Shown here piece by piece: positions 43,569 to 53,587 of a stretch of 64,000 nucleotides of DNA (position 1 is its first letter; each line of letters begins with the position of its first letter). Position numbers and translations under genes: made by a program. Location of the stretch: positions 310,001 to 374,000 of the forward strand of contig NZ_DJKE01000005.1 of NCBI RefSeq assembly GCF_002434505.1, written 5' to 3'. The stretch comes from Brevundimonas sp. UBA6550 (GTDB lineage: Bacteria; Pseudomonadota; Alphaproteobacteria; Caulobacterales; Caulobacteraceae). Under the pieces are notes generated by a model. The model saw only the letters and a list, made by a program, of their open reading frames with translations. It ran no database searches and had not been told where the DNA came from.

Positions 43569-44621
43569 TCAAGCCGCCTTGTCCCAGTCCAGCACCACCT
43601 TGCCCGACTGTCCCGACTTCATGGCCTCGAAGCCTTCGCGGTAGTCGGCGTAGCCCAGCCGGTGGGTGATCAGCGGGCTGAGGTCCAGACCGGCCTTCAG
43701 CAGGCCCAGCATCTTGCGCCAGGTGGTGAACATCTCGCGCCCATAGACGCCCTTGATGGTCAGGGCCTTCAGGATGATCGCGCCCCAGTCGGTCTCCATC
43801 GGCTTGCCGGGAATGCCCAGCATGGCCATGCCGCCGCCCATGATCAGGGTGTCGACGCATTGCTTGAAGGCGATGGGCGAACCCGACATCTCCAGCGCCA
43901 CGTCGAACCCGACCTTGAGGCCCAGCTCCTTCATCACGTCGTGGATGTCTTCCTTGGTGGTGTTCACGGTGCGCACGCCCGGCGCCACCTTCTGCGCCAG
44001 GTCCAGACGGAAGTCGTTGATGTCGGTCAGGACCACGGTGCGGGCGCCCGCATGACGCGCCACGGCGGCTGCCATCATGCCGATGGGACCGGCGCCGGTG
44101 ACCAGCACATCCTCGCCCAGCAGATCGAACTGCTGCGCGGTGTGAACCGCATTGCCGAACGGGTCCAGGATCGAGCCGATCTCATAGGGCACGTCGTCGG
44201 GCAGTTCGATCACATTGAAGGCCGGGGCCACCACGAACTCGGCGAAGGCGCCCTGGCGGTTCACGCCGATGCCGCGCGTATGCGGGTCCAGGTGGAAATG
44301 CCCGGCGCGCGCCGCCTCGGAGTTCAGGTCGATGACGTGACCCTCGGCCGAGACGCGCTGACCGATCTTCAGCGGACGATCCACGTCCTTGCCGATGGCG
44401 ACGATCTCGCCGGCGAACTCGTGACCCGTGATCATCGGGGTCGGGACGTTCTTCTGGGACCACTCGTCCCAGTTCCAGATGTGGATGTCGGTGCCGCAGA
44501 CGGCGGTGCGATGCACCCGGATCAGCACGTCCTCGGGCCCCGCCTCCGGGACCGGGGCGTCGATCAGTTCCAGGCCGACGCCGGGCGCGGTCTTGGCCAG
44601 GGCTTTCATTGTTTCAGCCAT
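43569..44621 (-). CDS. tdh: L-threonine 3-dehydrogenase
   Basis: A 350-residue zinc alcohol dehydrogenase. Catalytic zinc region VCGTDIHIWNWDEW and GHEFAGEIVAIG, NAD site GAGPIGMMAAAVARHAGAR and the C-terminal GLDLSPLITHRLGYADYREG. Oxidises threonine to 2-amino-3-ketobutyrate. ATG at 44621 has AGGGAGA upstream. Downstream of kbl, which uses its product. Confidence 0.95.
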   Translation of the reverse strand: MAETMKALAKTAPGVGLELIDAPVPEAGPEDVLIRVHRTAVCGTDIHIWNWDEWSQKNVPTPMITGHEFAGEIVAIGKDVDRPLKIGQRVSAEGHVIDLNSEAARAGHFHLDPHTRGIGVNRQGAFAEFVVAPAFNVIELPDDVPYEIGSILDPFGNAVHTAQQFDLLGEDVLVTGAGPIGMMAAAVARHAGARTVVLTDINDFRLDLAQKVAPGVRTVNTTKEDIHDVMKELGLKVGFDVALEMSGSPIAFKQCVDTLIMGGGMAMLGIPGKPMETDWGAIILKALTIKGVYGREMFTTWRKMLGLLKAGLDLSPLITHRLGYADYREGFEAMKSGQSGKVVLDWDKAA

Positions 44622-44649
44622 GATGGCGTCTCCCTAAAGACTTCAAGAT

Positions 44650-44752
44650 CGTCATCCTCGGGCTTGTCCCGAGGATCCATACGCCCCGTTTCGCCGGTGC
44701 GCGCCATCGTCGACGGCGATTATGGATCCCAGGCACAAGGCCCAGGATGACG
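44650..44752. repeat. Palindromic repeat family A, solo copy 2
   Basis: A 103-bp element bounded by CGTCATCCT and AGGATGACG, with left half CGGGCTTGTCCCGAGGATCC and right half GGATCCCAGGCACAAGGCC. It lies between kbl and tdh, in the transcribed spacer of that operon. Confidence 0.8.
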
Positions 44753-44766
44753 GGCAAAATGTGGCG

Positions 44767-45957
44767 TCAGATGACGCCCAACTCGCGACCGGCCTGGGTG
44801 AAGGCAGCAACCGTCCGGTCGATCTGGTCAAACGTATGCGCCGCCGACATCTGGGTGCGGATGCGGGCCTGACCGCGCGGCACCACGGGGAAGCTGAACC
44901 CGATCACATAGACGCCCAGCTCCAGCGCGCGGGCCGCAAAGTCCTGGGCCAGTTTGGCGTCGCCCAGCATGACCGGAATGATCGGATGTTCGCCCTCCAG
45001 CAAGGTGAAGCCCGCGTCCGCCATCGCGCCGCGATAGCGATGGGCGTTGGCCGACAGGCGCGTGCGCAGGGCGTCCCCCTCTTCGCCCTGCGCGATGCGG
45101 ATCGCCTCCAGGCTCGACCCGCACACGGCCGGCGCCAGGGCGTTCGAGAACAGATACGGCCGCGCCCGCTGTTTCAGCAGTTCGACCACCGACGTCCTGG
45201 CGCAGATGAAGCCGCCCATGGCCCCGCCCAGGGCCTTGCCGAAGGTGCCGGTGACGAAATCCACCTCGACCCCGTGATGGGCGAACGATCCCCGTCCCTT
45301 GGGCCCCAGGAAGCCGGTCGCATGGCAGTCGTCCACCATGATCAGGGCGTCGTATCTGTCGGCCAGCGCGCGGATGTCCTTCAGCCTGGCGATATAGCCG
45401 TCCATCGAGAAGGCGCCGTCGGTGGCGATGATGATGTCGCGCGCGCCCGCCGCCCGGGCTTCCTTCAGCCGCGCCTCCAGCTCGTCCATGTCCGAGTTGG
45501 CGAACCGATACCGCTTGGCCTTGCACAGCCGCACCCCGTCGATGATCGAGGCGTGGTTCAGGCTGTCCGAGACGATGGCGTCATTCTCGCCCAGCAGGGG
45601 TTCGAACAGGCCGCCGTTGGCGTCGAAGGCGGCGGCGAACAGGATGGCGTCCTCGAACCCCAGATAGCCCGCTATGGCCGCTTCCAGTTCCTTATGGATC
45701 TCCAGCGTGCCGCAGATGAAGCGGACCGAGGCCGTGCCCGCCCCCCACTTCGCTTGCGCCGCGATCCCCGCCTGGGCGACGCGCTCGTCGCCCGCCAGGC
45801 CCAGATAGTTGTTGGCGCAGAAGTTCAGCACGTCGCGCCCGGCGACCTGGATCACCGGCCCCTGACGCGAGGCGATCACGCGCTCGGGCTTGGTCAGCCC
45901 CTGCGCCTCGATGTCTGTCAGTTCGCCGGCGACGCGGTCGTAGAAGGTCTGGGTCAT
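44767..45957 (-). CDS. kbl: 2-amino-3-ketobutyrate CoA ligase
   Basis: A 396-residue PLP enzyme converting 2-amino-3-ketobutyrate and CoA to glycine and acetyl-CoA. Motifs: NFCANNYLGL, VDDCHATGFLG (PLP Asp/His) and TFGKALGG with the PLP Lys241. Upstream partner of tdh, with a 145-bp spacer holding a family A palindrome. Confidence 0.95.
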   Translation of the reverse strand: MTQTFYDRVAGELTDIEAQGLTKPERVIASRQGPVIQVAGRDVLNFCANNYLGLAGDERVAQAGIAAQAKWGAGTASVRFICGTLEIHKELEAAIAGYLGFEDAILFAAAFDANGGLFEPLLGENDAIVSDSLNHASIIDGVRLCKAKRYRFANSDMDELEARLKEARAAGARDIIIATDGAFSMDGYIARLKDIRALADRYDALIMVDDCHATGFLGPKGRGSFAHHGVEVDFVTGTFGKALGGAMGGFICARTSVVELLKQRARPYLFSNALAPAVCGSSLEAIRIAQGEEGDALRTRLSANAHRYRGAMADAGFTLLEGEHPIIPVMLGDAKLAQDFAARALELGVYVIGFSFPVVPRGQARIRTQMSAAHTFDQIDRTVAAFTQAGRELGVI

Positions 45958-45999
45958 GGGTCGCGACCTACGCCGATTTTCGATCCGTTTCCACCCGCC

Positions 46000-46914
46000 T
46001 CAGGTCGCCGGCGGGGGGTTGGCCTCGGCCCGGATCGGGCTCACGCGGATGCGCCCGCCGCACGGGCTGAAGGTGAAGGGCAGGCTGACCGCAGCGGTGT
46101 CGCTGGGCGCCGTCAGCTTCAGCGTCGCCGCATCGGGACAGGTCTTCTGCATCGTCTCGTCGGGCATGACGGTCCAGGCCATTTCGAACCAGGCCTTGGC
46201 CTGGGGCGCCAGTTCGACCGGCGTCGGCGCCTGGCCCTGACGGAAATAGCTGCCGGGGCTCTGTTCGGCGCGGATGGACGACAGGGTGCGCCCGCGTCCG
46301 TCCTGCAGGGTCACGGTCGGATAGCCGGTCAGGCTGCAGGCCTGGGCGCCGATGTTCTGAAGGCTGAAGTTGCGCACCCGGTTGCCCGCGCCCGCATCGC
46401 CATCGCCGGCCGCCAGCTTCAGCTGCGGCCCCTTGCAAGGCGTCGCGGCCGGCAGGACGCCGCCGGGGGCCGGCGTGGGCGTCTGGGCCGGTGTCGGCAA
46501 CGGTCCCGGCGTCAGGTCGGCGCCGGGGATCGGCCGCGAGCAGCGCTCCAGCACCGCCACCCCGGTCGTTCCGTCCGGTCCCAGCCGGCTCAGCGTGCCG
46601 CTCTCCTGGCCGTCGCGGGTCGCCGTCCACCACTCCATGCCCGCCCCGACATAGCGGGCGCCGCTGGCCGACTGGATCGAGCGCAGGGCGTAGGTCTGGT
46701 TCTGATAGGTCAGTTGGGCGCTGTCGCTGTCGGCGTATTGCACCTGAAGGGTCGCCCCGCTTTCGCAGGCGTAGCCGACCGACGGCGCGGTCGAGGTCTG
46801 GGCCGGTTGCGGTTCGGCCGGGGCGGTCGGCTGCTCGGGCGCCGGCTGCGAACAGGCGGCGGCGCCGGTCAGGGCGGCGATGGCGACGAATGCGGTCAGG
46901 CGGTGCGACATCAT
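46000..46914 (-). CDS. MliC-DUF4232 lipoprotein
   Basis: A 304-residue lipoprotein with Cys21 in TGAAAC. Residues about 47-125 form an MliC domain (YACESGATLQVQY, MEWWTATRDG), the fold that blocks c-type lysozyme. After a Pro/Thr-rich linker (about 127-158), residues about 160-300 resemble DUF4232 (LQNIGAQACSLTGYPTVTLQ...). An ATG pair at 46914/46911 could start it. Likely periplasm-facing, protecting peptidoglycan; the fused second domain is of unknown role. Confidence 0.8.
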   Translation of the reverse strand: MMSHRLTAFVAIAALTGAAACSQPAPEQPTAPAEPQPAQTSTAPSVGYACESGATLQVQYADSDSAQLTYQNQTYALRSIQSASGARYVGAGMEWWTATRDGQESGTLSRLGPDGTTGVAVLERCSRPIPGADLTPGPLPTPAQTPTPAPGGVLPAATPCKGPQLKLAAGDGDAGAGNRVRNFSLQNIGAQACSLTGYPTVTLQDGRGRTLSSIRAEQSPGSYFRQGQAPTPVELAPQAKAWFEMAWTVMPDETMQKTCPDAATLKLTAPSDTAAVSLPFTFSPCGGRIRVSPIRAEANPPPAT

Positions 46915-46975
46915 GTCGTGTCCTCTCGTTTCGCCCTCAACGAGCGAACAGGCCGAAAGGCTCCGCTTGACGCGC

Positions 46976-47398
46976 TCAGTGATCGCCTTTCGGCGTCTCC
47001 ATCAGCTCGATCAGCACCCCGCCCATGTCGCGGGGATGCAGAAACACCACCGGCGTCCCGTGCGCCCCGATGCGCGGCTCGCCCGTGCCCAGGACGGTCA
47101 CCCCCTTGGTCCGCATCTCGGCGATGGCGGCGTGGATGTCGGCGACCTCGAAACAGACGTGGTGCTGGCCGCCCTTGGGGTTCTTGGCCAGAAAGCCGAC
47201 GATGGGACTGGTCGCGTCATAGGGTTCGATCAGTTCGATCTGGGCCGTCGGCGTATCGACGAAACAGACCTTCACCCCCTGGGCCGGCAGGTCGAACGGC
47301 TGGCCGATCTTGGTCGCGCCCAGCACGTCCCGATAGAGTTTGATCGAGTCCGCGATGGAGGGCGTCGCCACGCCGACGTGGTTTAGGGCGCCGATCAT
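46976..47398 (-). CDS. mce: Methylmalonyl-CoA epimerase
   Basis: A 140-residue vicinal-oxygen-chelate protein: [18 protein letters not shown] with the metal His, [10 protein letters not shown] and [15 protein letters not shown] with further ligands. Interconverts (S)- and (R)-methylmalonyl-CoA. Its ATG (47398) overlaps the mutase stop by 4 bases. Confidence 0.94.
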   Translation of the reverse strand: MIGALNHVGVATPSIADSIKLYRDVLGATKIGQPFDLPAQGVKVCFVDTPTAQIELIEPYDATSPIVGFLAKNPKGGQHHVCFEVADIHAAIAEMRTKGVTVLGTGEPRIGAHGTPVVFLHPRDMGGVLIELMETPKGDH

Positions 47399-49554
47399 GG
47401 CCTGTCCTTGTTGGGCGCGGGCTGGGCGTAACCCAGGCGCTGGTTCAGTTTCTCGATCAGGTCGACCGCGGTGTCCGCAATGGCCGATCCGGGCGGATAG
47501 ACGGCGGCCGCACCCATATCCAGCAGCGGCTGCACGTCCGAGGGCGGGATGACCCCGCCCACCACGATCATGATGTCGGGCCGCCCCAGCCGCTCCAGCT
47601 CGGCCTTCAGTTCCGGCACCAGCGTCAGATGCCCCGCCGCCAGGGACGAGGCGCCGACCGCATGGACGCCCTTCTCCACCGCATCGCGCGCGGCCTCGGC
47701 CGGGGTCTGGAACAGGCTGCCCGCCGTGACGTCGAAGCCCAGATCGCCATAGCCGGTGGCGACCACCTTCTGGCCCCGGTCGTGCCCGTCCTGCCCCAGC
47801 TTGGCGATCAGGATGCGCGGCGGGCCGCCGTCGTTCTCCACGAAGGTCGCCACCATCTCGCGGGCGCGGGCGAAGCGCGGATCGCGTCCCGCTTCCTTGG
47901 CGTAAACCCCTGAAACAGTCTGGACCGTCGCGACGTGGCGGCCGAAGGCGGCCTCCAGCGCGTCCGAAATCTCGCCCACCGTCGCCTTGGCCCGCGCGGC
48001 CTGCACGGCCAGCTCGAGCAGGTTGGCCTTGCCCCGCGCGCCATTGGTCAGGGCCTCCAGCGCCGCATCGGTCGCCGTCTGGTCCCGCTCGGCCCGCAGG
48101 CGTTTCAGCTTGTCGATCTGGGCGGCCAGCACGGCGGCGTTATCGACCTTCAGCATCGGAATATCGTCGACAACGGGGTTCAGATATTTGTTCACCCCCA
48201 CCACCGTCTGCTGGCCGGTGTCGATCCGGGCCTGGGTCTTGGCGGCGGACTCCTCGATGCGCAGCTTGGGAATGCCGGCCTCGATGGCCTTGGCCATGCC
48301 GCCCAGGGCCTCGACCTCGGCCATGTGGGCGCGCGCGCGTTCGGCCAGTTCGTGGGTCAGCCGCTCGACATAATAGCTGCCGCCCCACGGATCGATCACC
48401 CGCGTCAGCCCCGTCTCCTGCTGCAGCAGGATTTGCGTATTGCGCGCGATCCGGGCCGAGAAGTCGGTCGGCAGGGCCAGGGCCTCATCCAGCGCATTGG
48501 TATGCAGGCTCTGCGTCTGGCCACCCGCCGCCGCCATGGCCTCGACCATGGTGCGCGGCACATTGTTGAACACGTCCTGCGCCGCCAGCGACCAACCGGA
48601 TGTCTGACAGTGGGCCCGCAGCGACAGGCTCTTGGGGTTCTCCCCGCCTTCGCGCTTCACCGCCTCGGCCCACAGCAGGCGACCGGCCCGCATCTTGGCC
48701 ACCTCCATGAAATAGTTCATGCCGATGGCCCAGAAGAAGCTGAGACGCGGCGCGAACCGGTCGATGGGCATGCCCGCCGCGACGCCAGCCCGCAGATATT
48801 CGATCCCGTCCGCCAGGGTGTAGGCCAGTTCGATATCCGCCGACGCCCCCGCCTCCTGCATGTGATAGCCGGAGATGGAGATGCTGTTGAACTTGGGGGT
48901 TTCCTGCGCCGTCCAGGCGAAGATGTCGGCGATAATCCGCATCGAGGGCTCGGGCGGATAGATGTAGGTGTTACGGACCATGAACTCCTTCAGAATGTCG
49001 TTCTGAATGGTCCCGGTCAGCTTGGCGTGATCGACGCCCTGTTCCTCTGCGGCGACGACATAGAGCGCCAGGATCGGCAACACCGCCCCGTTCATCGTCA
49101 TCGACACCGACATCTGGTCCAGCGGAATCCCGTCGAACAGGGTGCGCATGTCATAGATGCTGTCGATGGCCACGCCCGCCATGCCGACGTCGCCCTTCAC
49201 CCGCGGGTGGTCGCTGTCATAGCCCCGGTGCGTCGCCAGGTCGAAGGCGATGGACAGGCCCTTCTGCCCCGCCGCCAGGTTGCGGCGATAGAAGGCGTTG
49301 GATTCCTCGGCGGTCGAGAAGCCCGCGTATTGCCGGATCGTCCAAGGATTGCCCGCATACATGGTCGGATACGGCCCGCGCACGAAGGGGGCGAACCCCG
49401 GCAGGCCGTGCAGCTGCTCCAGCCCCTCCAGCGCCTGCGGCCCATAGGCCGTCTCGACCGTCAGCCCCTCGGGCGTCAGCCACGGATCGCGCGTCGGTCC
49501 CCGCCCGGTCGCGCCCAGGTCCAGGGCGATCTTGCCGAAGTCGGGAAAGGTCAT
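47395..49554 (-). CDS. mutB: Methylmalonyl-CoA mutase large (catalytic) subunit
   Basis: A 719-residue cobalamin enzyme turning (R)-methylmalonyl-CoA into succinyl-CoA. TIM barrel with [20 protein letters not shown] and [15 protein letters not shown], and a C-terminal B12 domain with base-off motif DGHDRG near residue 590 and [11 protein letters not shown] at 49554 overlaps the small-subunit stop. The chaperone gene meaB is not in the window. Confidence 0.95.
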   Translation of the reverse strand: MTFPDFGKIALDLGATGRGPTRDPWLTPEGLTVETAYGPQALEGLEQLHGLPGFAPFVRGPYPTMYAGNPWTIRQYAGFSTAEESNAFYRRNLAAGQKGLSIAFDLATHRGYDSDHPRVKGDVGMAGVAIDSIYDMRTLFDGIPLDQMSVSMTMNGAVLPILALYVVAAEEQGVDHAKLTGTIQNDILKEFMVRNTYIYPPEPSMRIIADIFAWTAQETPKFNSISISGYHMQEAGASADIELAYTLADGIEYLRAGVAAGMPIDRFAPRLSFFWAIGMNYFMEVAKMRAGRLLWAEAVKREGGENPKSLSLRAHCQTSGWSLAAQDVFNNVPRTMVEAMAAAGGQTQSLHTNALDEALALPTDFSARIARNTQILLQQETGLTRVIDPWGGSYYVERLTHELAERARAHMAEVEALGGMAKAIEAGIPKLRIEESAAKTQARIDTGQQTVVGVNKYLNPVVDDIPMLKVDNAAVLAAQIDKLKRLRAERDQTATDAALEALTNGARGKANLLELAVQAARAKATVGEISDALEAAFGRHVATVQTVSGVYAKEAGRDPRFARAREMVATFVENDGGPPRILIAKLGQDGHDRGQKVVATGYGDLGFDVTAGSLFQTPAEAARDAVEKGVHAVGASSLAAGHLTLVPELKAELERLGRPDIMIVVGGVIPPSDVQPLLDMGAAAVYPPGSAIADTAVDLIEKLNQRLGYAQPAPNKDRP

Positions 49555-50948
49555 TGGCCTGCCTCCTCGAAGGATGCGGCGAAGCGGATGGGGGTCAGCG
49601 CCTCCACCCCACCCGTCATTCCGGGGCCACGCGCAACGGAGGCCCCGGACGGACGAGCAGTTTCGACCGGCGCCTGACGCGGTTCGGGATCGACGAACTT
49701 CGTCACGCCGATGATCTGGGCGGCGCCGTTCGCCAGAGCCGCCTCTCGCACCTGACGGGCCCGGGCGATGCGCGGCTGGATGACGCCGCCCTTCAGCGCC
49801 TCCACCAGACCGCCCTCGGCCTCGATCATCTGAAACTCGGCCCAGCCTGCCAGCGCCAGATCATGCGTCCGCGCATCCAGATACCAACTGCCCGCCGCCG
49901 GATCGTCGATCCGGCCCAGATTGGCCTCCTCCATCAGGACCAACTGCGTATTGCGCGCCTGTCTGCGGGCGAAGGCGTCGGGCCGCCCCGAGGCGCGGGT
50001 GAAGCCGTCCAGCACCACCACATCCGCCCCGCCGACCGCGCCTGCGAACCCCGCCGCCGTCAGCCGCAGCAGGTTCGGCCAGGGGTCGCGCGCCGACAGC
50101 ATCCGCCGCGACGACCGCGCCTCGATGACCGCTGGCGTCTCCCCCCCGAATGCGCGGGAGAGGTTGGCCCAGATCAGCCGCATGGCCCTGAGTTTGGCCA
50201 GGGCGTCGAAATACTCCTGATCGACCGACAGGCCGACGACCACGCCCTTCAGCGCCGCCTCGACCGACAGGCCCGCCGTGACCGCCGCCTTGACATAGGC
50301 GACCGCGCCGGACGCCGCGAAGGCCAGTTCCTGCGCCGCCGATCCGCCCGCCTCATGCGCCACTCGCCCGCTGGCCAGGAACAGGCTGGCGTCGGGATAG
50401 ACGCCCGCATGACGCACGGCCGCATCAGCCGCCGCGCCCAGATCGTGGTCGATCCCGCGCGGCGATCCGCCCGCCTTGGCGAAGGCCGAGATCGGGTCCA
50501 GATGGAAACGCAGCATGGCGCGGGGCGAACCCTTGGCCACGACCGCCAGCGCCTCCGCCGCCTCGACGCCCGCGAACCCGGCGTCCAGCGCCACCGGCGC
50601 CAGTTCCAGCGCCACGCCGTCCAGCGCCCGCCCCAGCGTCGCCGCATCCGCCAGCACCCCGCCGCTGATCAACACCGACGCCGCCCCTTCCTGCAGATCG
50701 GTCAGGATGGCGGCGTTCACCGCCTCGGCGTCATCGCCCTCGACCGAGGTGCGCAGGTCCCACGCCCGTCCTTCGGCATCCGATGGGCGGGGCGCGAACA
50801 CCGCCTGCACCCCGGTCGCATCGGCGTATAAGGGGCGCGTGACCAGCTGGTCCGCATCCAGATGCAGCAGCGATTCCAGCGGCCGGTCCTTCAGCGCCTT
50901 CTCAGCCGACTCGCGCCATTCCAGTGGCGTGGGAATGGGGAAGGTCAT
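49551..50948 (-). CDS. mutA: Methylmalonyl-CoA mutase small subunit, no B12 domain
   Basis: A 465-residue homologue of the mutase barrel ([62 protein letters not shown]). It stops soon after the barrel with a short Pro/Ala tail; there is no DxHxxG cobalamin motif. It is therefore shorter than the classical small subunit, which retains a degenerate B12 domain. ATG at 50948; the upstream extension is repeat DNA. Confidence 0.9.
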   Translation of the reverse strand: MTFPIPTPLEWRESAEKALKDRPLESLLHLDADQLVTRPLYADATGVQAVFAPRPSDAEGRAWDLRTSVEGDDAEAVNAAILTDLQEGAASVLISGGVLADAATLGRALDGVALELAPVALDAGFAGVEAAEALAVVAKGSPRAMLRFHLDPISAFAKAGGSPRGIDHDLGAAADAAVRHAGVYPDASLFLASGRVAHEAGGSAAQELAFAASGAVAYVKAAVTAGLSVEAALKGVVVGLSVDQEYFDALAKLRAMRLIWANLSRAFGGETPAVIEARSSRRMLSARDPWPNLLRLTAAGFAGAVGGADVVVLDGFTRASGRPDAFARRQARNTQLVLMEEANLGRIDDPAAGSWYLDARTHDLALAGWAEFQMIEAEGGLVEALKGGVIQPRIARARQVREAALANGAAQIIGVTKFVDPEPRQAPVETARPSGASVARGPGMTGGVEALTPIRFAASFEEAGQ

Positions 50949-50967
50949 GCGACGCCGCCCGTGCGTC

Positions 50968-51098
50968 GTGAAGAACCCCTCCACCGCTTCGCGGTCCCCC
51001 TCCCCGCAAGCGGGGAGGAGACAGGCTCTCGTCTCCTCCCCATGCAATGGGGAGGTGGCTCGCAGCGAAGCGGAGAGACGGAGGGATTCTTCATCACC
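50968..51098. repeat. Palindromic repeat family C, copy 2
   Basis: An element of about 130 bp with outer arms GTGAAGAA-CCCCTCC and GGAGGGATTCTTCATCAC. Inner hairpins are CTCCCCGC-AAGC-GGGGAG and CTCCCCATGCAATGGGGAG. Its right edge runs over the pccA stop codon (51094). It separates mutA from pccA. Confidence 0.75.
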
Positions 51099-53073
51099 CG
51101 AACTCCACCAGCACGTCGTCGGCCGCCACCGGATCGCCGTCCTTGGCCCCGACCGCCTTCACCACCCCGTCGCGCTCCGCCTTCAGAATGTTCTGCATCT
51201 TCATGGCCTCGATGATGGCCACGGTCTCGCCGGTCTTGACCTCCTGGCCCACCACCACCGGGATCGACACCACCAGACCCGGCATCGGCGACAGCACCAT
51301 CTTCGACGTATCCGCCACCGCCTTCTCCGGCAGGCGGGCGTACAGTTCGGCGATGTGGGGCCGCAGCACCCGCACCCGCGCCTTGGCCGCGCGGTGGCGG
51401 ATGTCGAACCCGTCAGCGACGCGCTTGACCTCGGCGGTGAACGCCTCCCCGTCCAGATCGGCCTTGAACTGGGCCAGGCCCGGCCGCCAGTCGATATCCG
51501 ACAGTCGGATGTCGCCGCCGCCGGTCAGGGTCAGGATCATCTCCTCGTCCTCGTCATAGGACAGGCCGACGCCGTGCGGCGTCTTGTCGATCATCACGAT
51601 CCAGTCGGTGCGGTCCGAAGGATCGCCGTCCTGTTCGGCGATGACCTCGTGCATGGCCAGGGCCGAGGCGATCAGGATGCGCTCCTGGTCCTGCGTCTGT
51701 TTCAGGCCGTGGAAGCCGTCCGGGAACTCGTCCTTGATATAGCTTGTCGACAGATTGCCCGACTTGAACCGGTCCTGATCCATCACCGCCGCCAGGAAGG
51801 GCACATTGTGGCCCAGACCCGACAGGTGGGTGTCCTCCAGCGCGCGGGCCATGCCCTCGACCGCGTCCGCCCGCGTCTCGCCCCAGGCGCACAGTTTGGC
51901 GATCATGGGGTCGTAGAACATGCTGATCTCGTCGCCCTCGCGGACGCCGGAGTCGTTGCGGACGACGTATCCGTTCTGCTCCCCCTCTTCCGGCTGCTCA
52001 TAGCGGACCAGCCGCCCGATCGAGGGCAGGAAACCGCGATAGGGGTCCTCGGCGTAGATGCGGCTCTCGATGGCCCAGCCGTCGATCTTCAGGTCCTTCT
52101 GCTCGAAGGCCAGCGTCTCGCCCCAGGCCGAGCGGATCATCTGTTCGACCAGATCGACCCCCGTGATCAGCTCCGTCACCGGATGCTCGACCTGCAGGCG
52201 GGTGTTCATCTCCAGGAAGTAGAAGCTCTTGTCCTGACCGGCGACGAACTCGACCGTGCCGGCCGAGTCATAATTCACCGCCTGGGCCAGGGCGACGGCC
52301 TGCGCCCCCATGGCGGCGCGGGTGGCCTCGTCGAGCAAGGGCGACGGCGCCTCCTCGATGACCTTCTGGTTGCGGCGCTGGATCGAGCATTCGCGCTCGA
52401 ACAGATGGACGACATGGCCGTGCTTGTCGCCCAGCACCTGAATTTCGATGTGGCGCGGATCGACGATGAACTTCTCCAGGAAGACCCGGTCATCGCCAAA
52501 GGCGTTCAGCGCCTCGGCCTTCACCGCCGCGAACCCTTCGGCCATGTCGGCGTCCGAATGGGCGACTCGAATGCCCTTGCCGCCGCCGCCGGCAGACGCC
52601 TTGATCATGATCGGATAGCCGATCTCGTTGGCGATCCTGACCGCCTCCTCCGGCGTATCGATCAGCCCCATGTGCCCCGGCACGGTCGAGACGCCCGCCT
52701 CGGCCGCCAGCTTTTTGGAGCTGATCTTGTCGCCCATGGCCTCGATGGCCTCAGGGTTCGGGCCGATGAAGGCGATCCCCTCGTCCCTCAGCCGCCGCGC
52801 GAACCCGGCGTTCTCGCTCAGGAACCCAAAGCCCGGATGCACGGCCTCCGCCCCCGTCTGGCGCACCGCCTCGACGATCTTGTCGGCCAGCAGATAGGAC
52901 TGCGCCGCCGGCGCCGGCCCGATCAGCACCGCCTCGTCGGCCATCTCGACCGCCAACGACCCGGCGTCGGCCTCCGAATAGACCTGAACGGTCTTGATGC
53001 CCATCTTGCGGCAGGTCTTGATGATCCGAACCGCGATCTCGCCCCGGTTGGCGATGAGGATTTTGGAGAACAT
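51094..53073 (-). CDS. pccA: Propionyl-CoA carboxylase alpha subunit
   Basis: A 659-residue protein: biotin carboxylase (KILIANRGEIAVRI, ATP loop KASAGGGGKGIRV, VEHPVTE), a BT-type linker region, and a C-terminal biotin carrier domain with EAMKMQN (biotin Lys near 625). The length and BT region fit propionyl- rather than acetyl-CoA carboxylase, and the cluster (pccB, mutAB, mce) supports this. Confidence 0.94.
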   Translation of the reverse strand: MFSKILIANRGEIAVRIIKTCRKMGIKTVQVYSEADAGSLAVEMADEAVLIGPAPAAQSYLLADKIVEAVRQTGAEAVHPGFGFLSENAGFARRLRDEGIAFIGPNPEAIEAMGDKISSKKLAAEAGVSTVPGHMGLIDTPEEAVRIANEIGYPIMIKASAGGGGKGIRVAHSDADMAEGFAAVKAEALNAFGDDRVFLEKFIVDPRHIEIQVLGDKHGHVVHLFERECSIQRRNQKVIEEAPSPLLDEATRAAMGAQAVALAQAVNYDSAGTVEFVAGQDKSFYFLEMNTRLQVEHPVTELITGVDLVEQMIRSAWGETLAFEQKDLKIDGWAIESRIYAEDPYRGFLPSIGRLVRYEQPEEGEQNGYVVRNDSGVREGDEISMFYDPMIAKLCAWGETRADAVEGMARALEDTHLSGLGHNVPFLAAVMDQDRFKSGNLSTSYIKDEFPDGFHGLKQTQDQERILIASALAMHEVIAEQDGDPSDRTDWIVMIDKTPHGVGLSYDEDEEMILTLTGGGDIRLSDIDWRPGLAQFKADLDGEAFTAEVKRVADGFDIRHRAAKARVRVLRPHIAELYARLPEKAVADTSKMVLSPMPGLVVSIPVVVGQEVKTGETVAIIEAMKMQNILKAERDGVVKAVGAKDGDPVAADDVLVEFG

Positions 53074-53090
53074 GGCTATATTTCCTCTGC

Positions 53091-53194
53091 CGTCATCCTG
53101 GGCCTTGCGCCTAGGATCCAGAAACTCCGTCGCGGCCGGTGGGCCACGAACGATACCGGGCGTCTGGATCCTCGGGACAAGCCCGAGGATGACG
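53091..53194. repeat. Palindromic repeat family A, left flank of GIY-YIG gene
   Basis: A 104-bp element bounded by CGTCATCCT and AGGATGACG. Read as reverse complement, it closely matches the copy at 53588-53691 along both halves (for example CGACGGAGT-TCTGGATCCTAGG), so the two form long inverted repeats around the nuclease gene. Confidence 0.85.
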
Positions 53195-53210
53195 GAATAT
53201 GGGGGATGCG

Positions 53211-53570
53211 ATGGTGGGCCGCGACAGCCTGATCGGCTGCTACATCATGACCAACCGGATGCATGGAACGCTCTATATCGGCGTCACCAGCCAACTGATC
53301 ACGCGCGTCGGCGAACACCGCGCTGGCGTCATCGAAGGCTTCTCCAAACGCCACGGCCTGAAGCGGCTCGTCTGGTATGAATTTCACGAGACCATCATCG
53401 GCGCGATCCAACGTGAGAAGTCGCTGAAACGCTGGCCGCGCGATTGGAAGACGAACCTGATGGAGCGAACGAACCCGGATTGGAGCGACCTGTTCGAAGG
53501 GTTGGTGCGAGCGGCGGGCATGGAGCCTGATTTGGACGCCTACCGTGACTGGACGCCGCCGGAGGAGTAA
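53211..53570 (+). CDS. GIY-YIG nuclease between inverted palindromes
   Basis: A 119-residue single-domain GIY-YIG protein of the UvrC-N-like small family. GIY strand GCYIMTN, YIG strand TLYIGVTS, helix motif LITRVGEHRAGVIEGFS, KRLVWYEF and IQREKSLKRWPRDWK with the metal-binding Glu (E in QREK) and later W/NP-D-W-x-D-L tail. ATG at 53211 has GGGGGA upstream; an ATG at 53199 is also in frame. The gene lies 16 bp from one palindrome and 17 bp from the other. Confidence 0.88.
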   Translation: MVGRDSLIGCYIMTNRMHGTLYIGVTSQLITRVGEHRAGVIEGFSKRHGLKRLVWYEFHETIIGAIQREKSLKRWPRDWKTNLMERTNPDWSDLFEGLVRAAGMEPDLDAYRDWTPPEE

Positions 53571-53587
53571 CGCCCTCCTCCCAAATC

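Noticed and set aside
43428..47343. Long plus-strand frames (43428-44750, 44722-47343) opposite tdh, kbl and the MliC lipoprotein gene.
   Set aside because: They are antisense shadows typical of GC-rich DNA: Arg/Gly/His/Gln-rich, no domain, and opposite genes with full motif sets.
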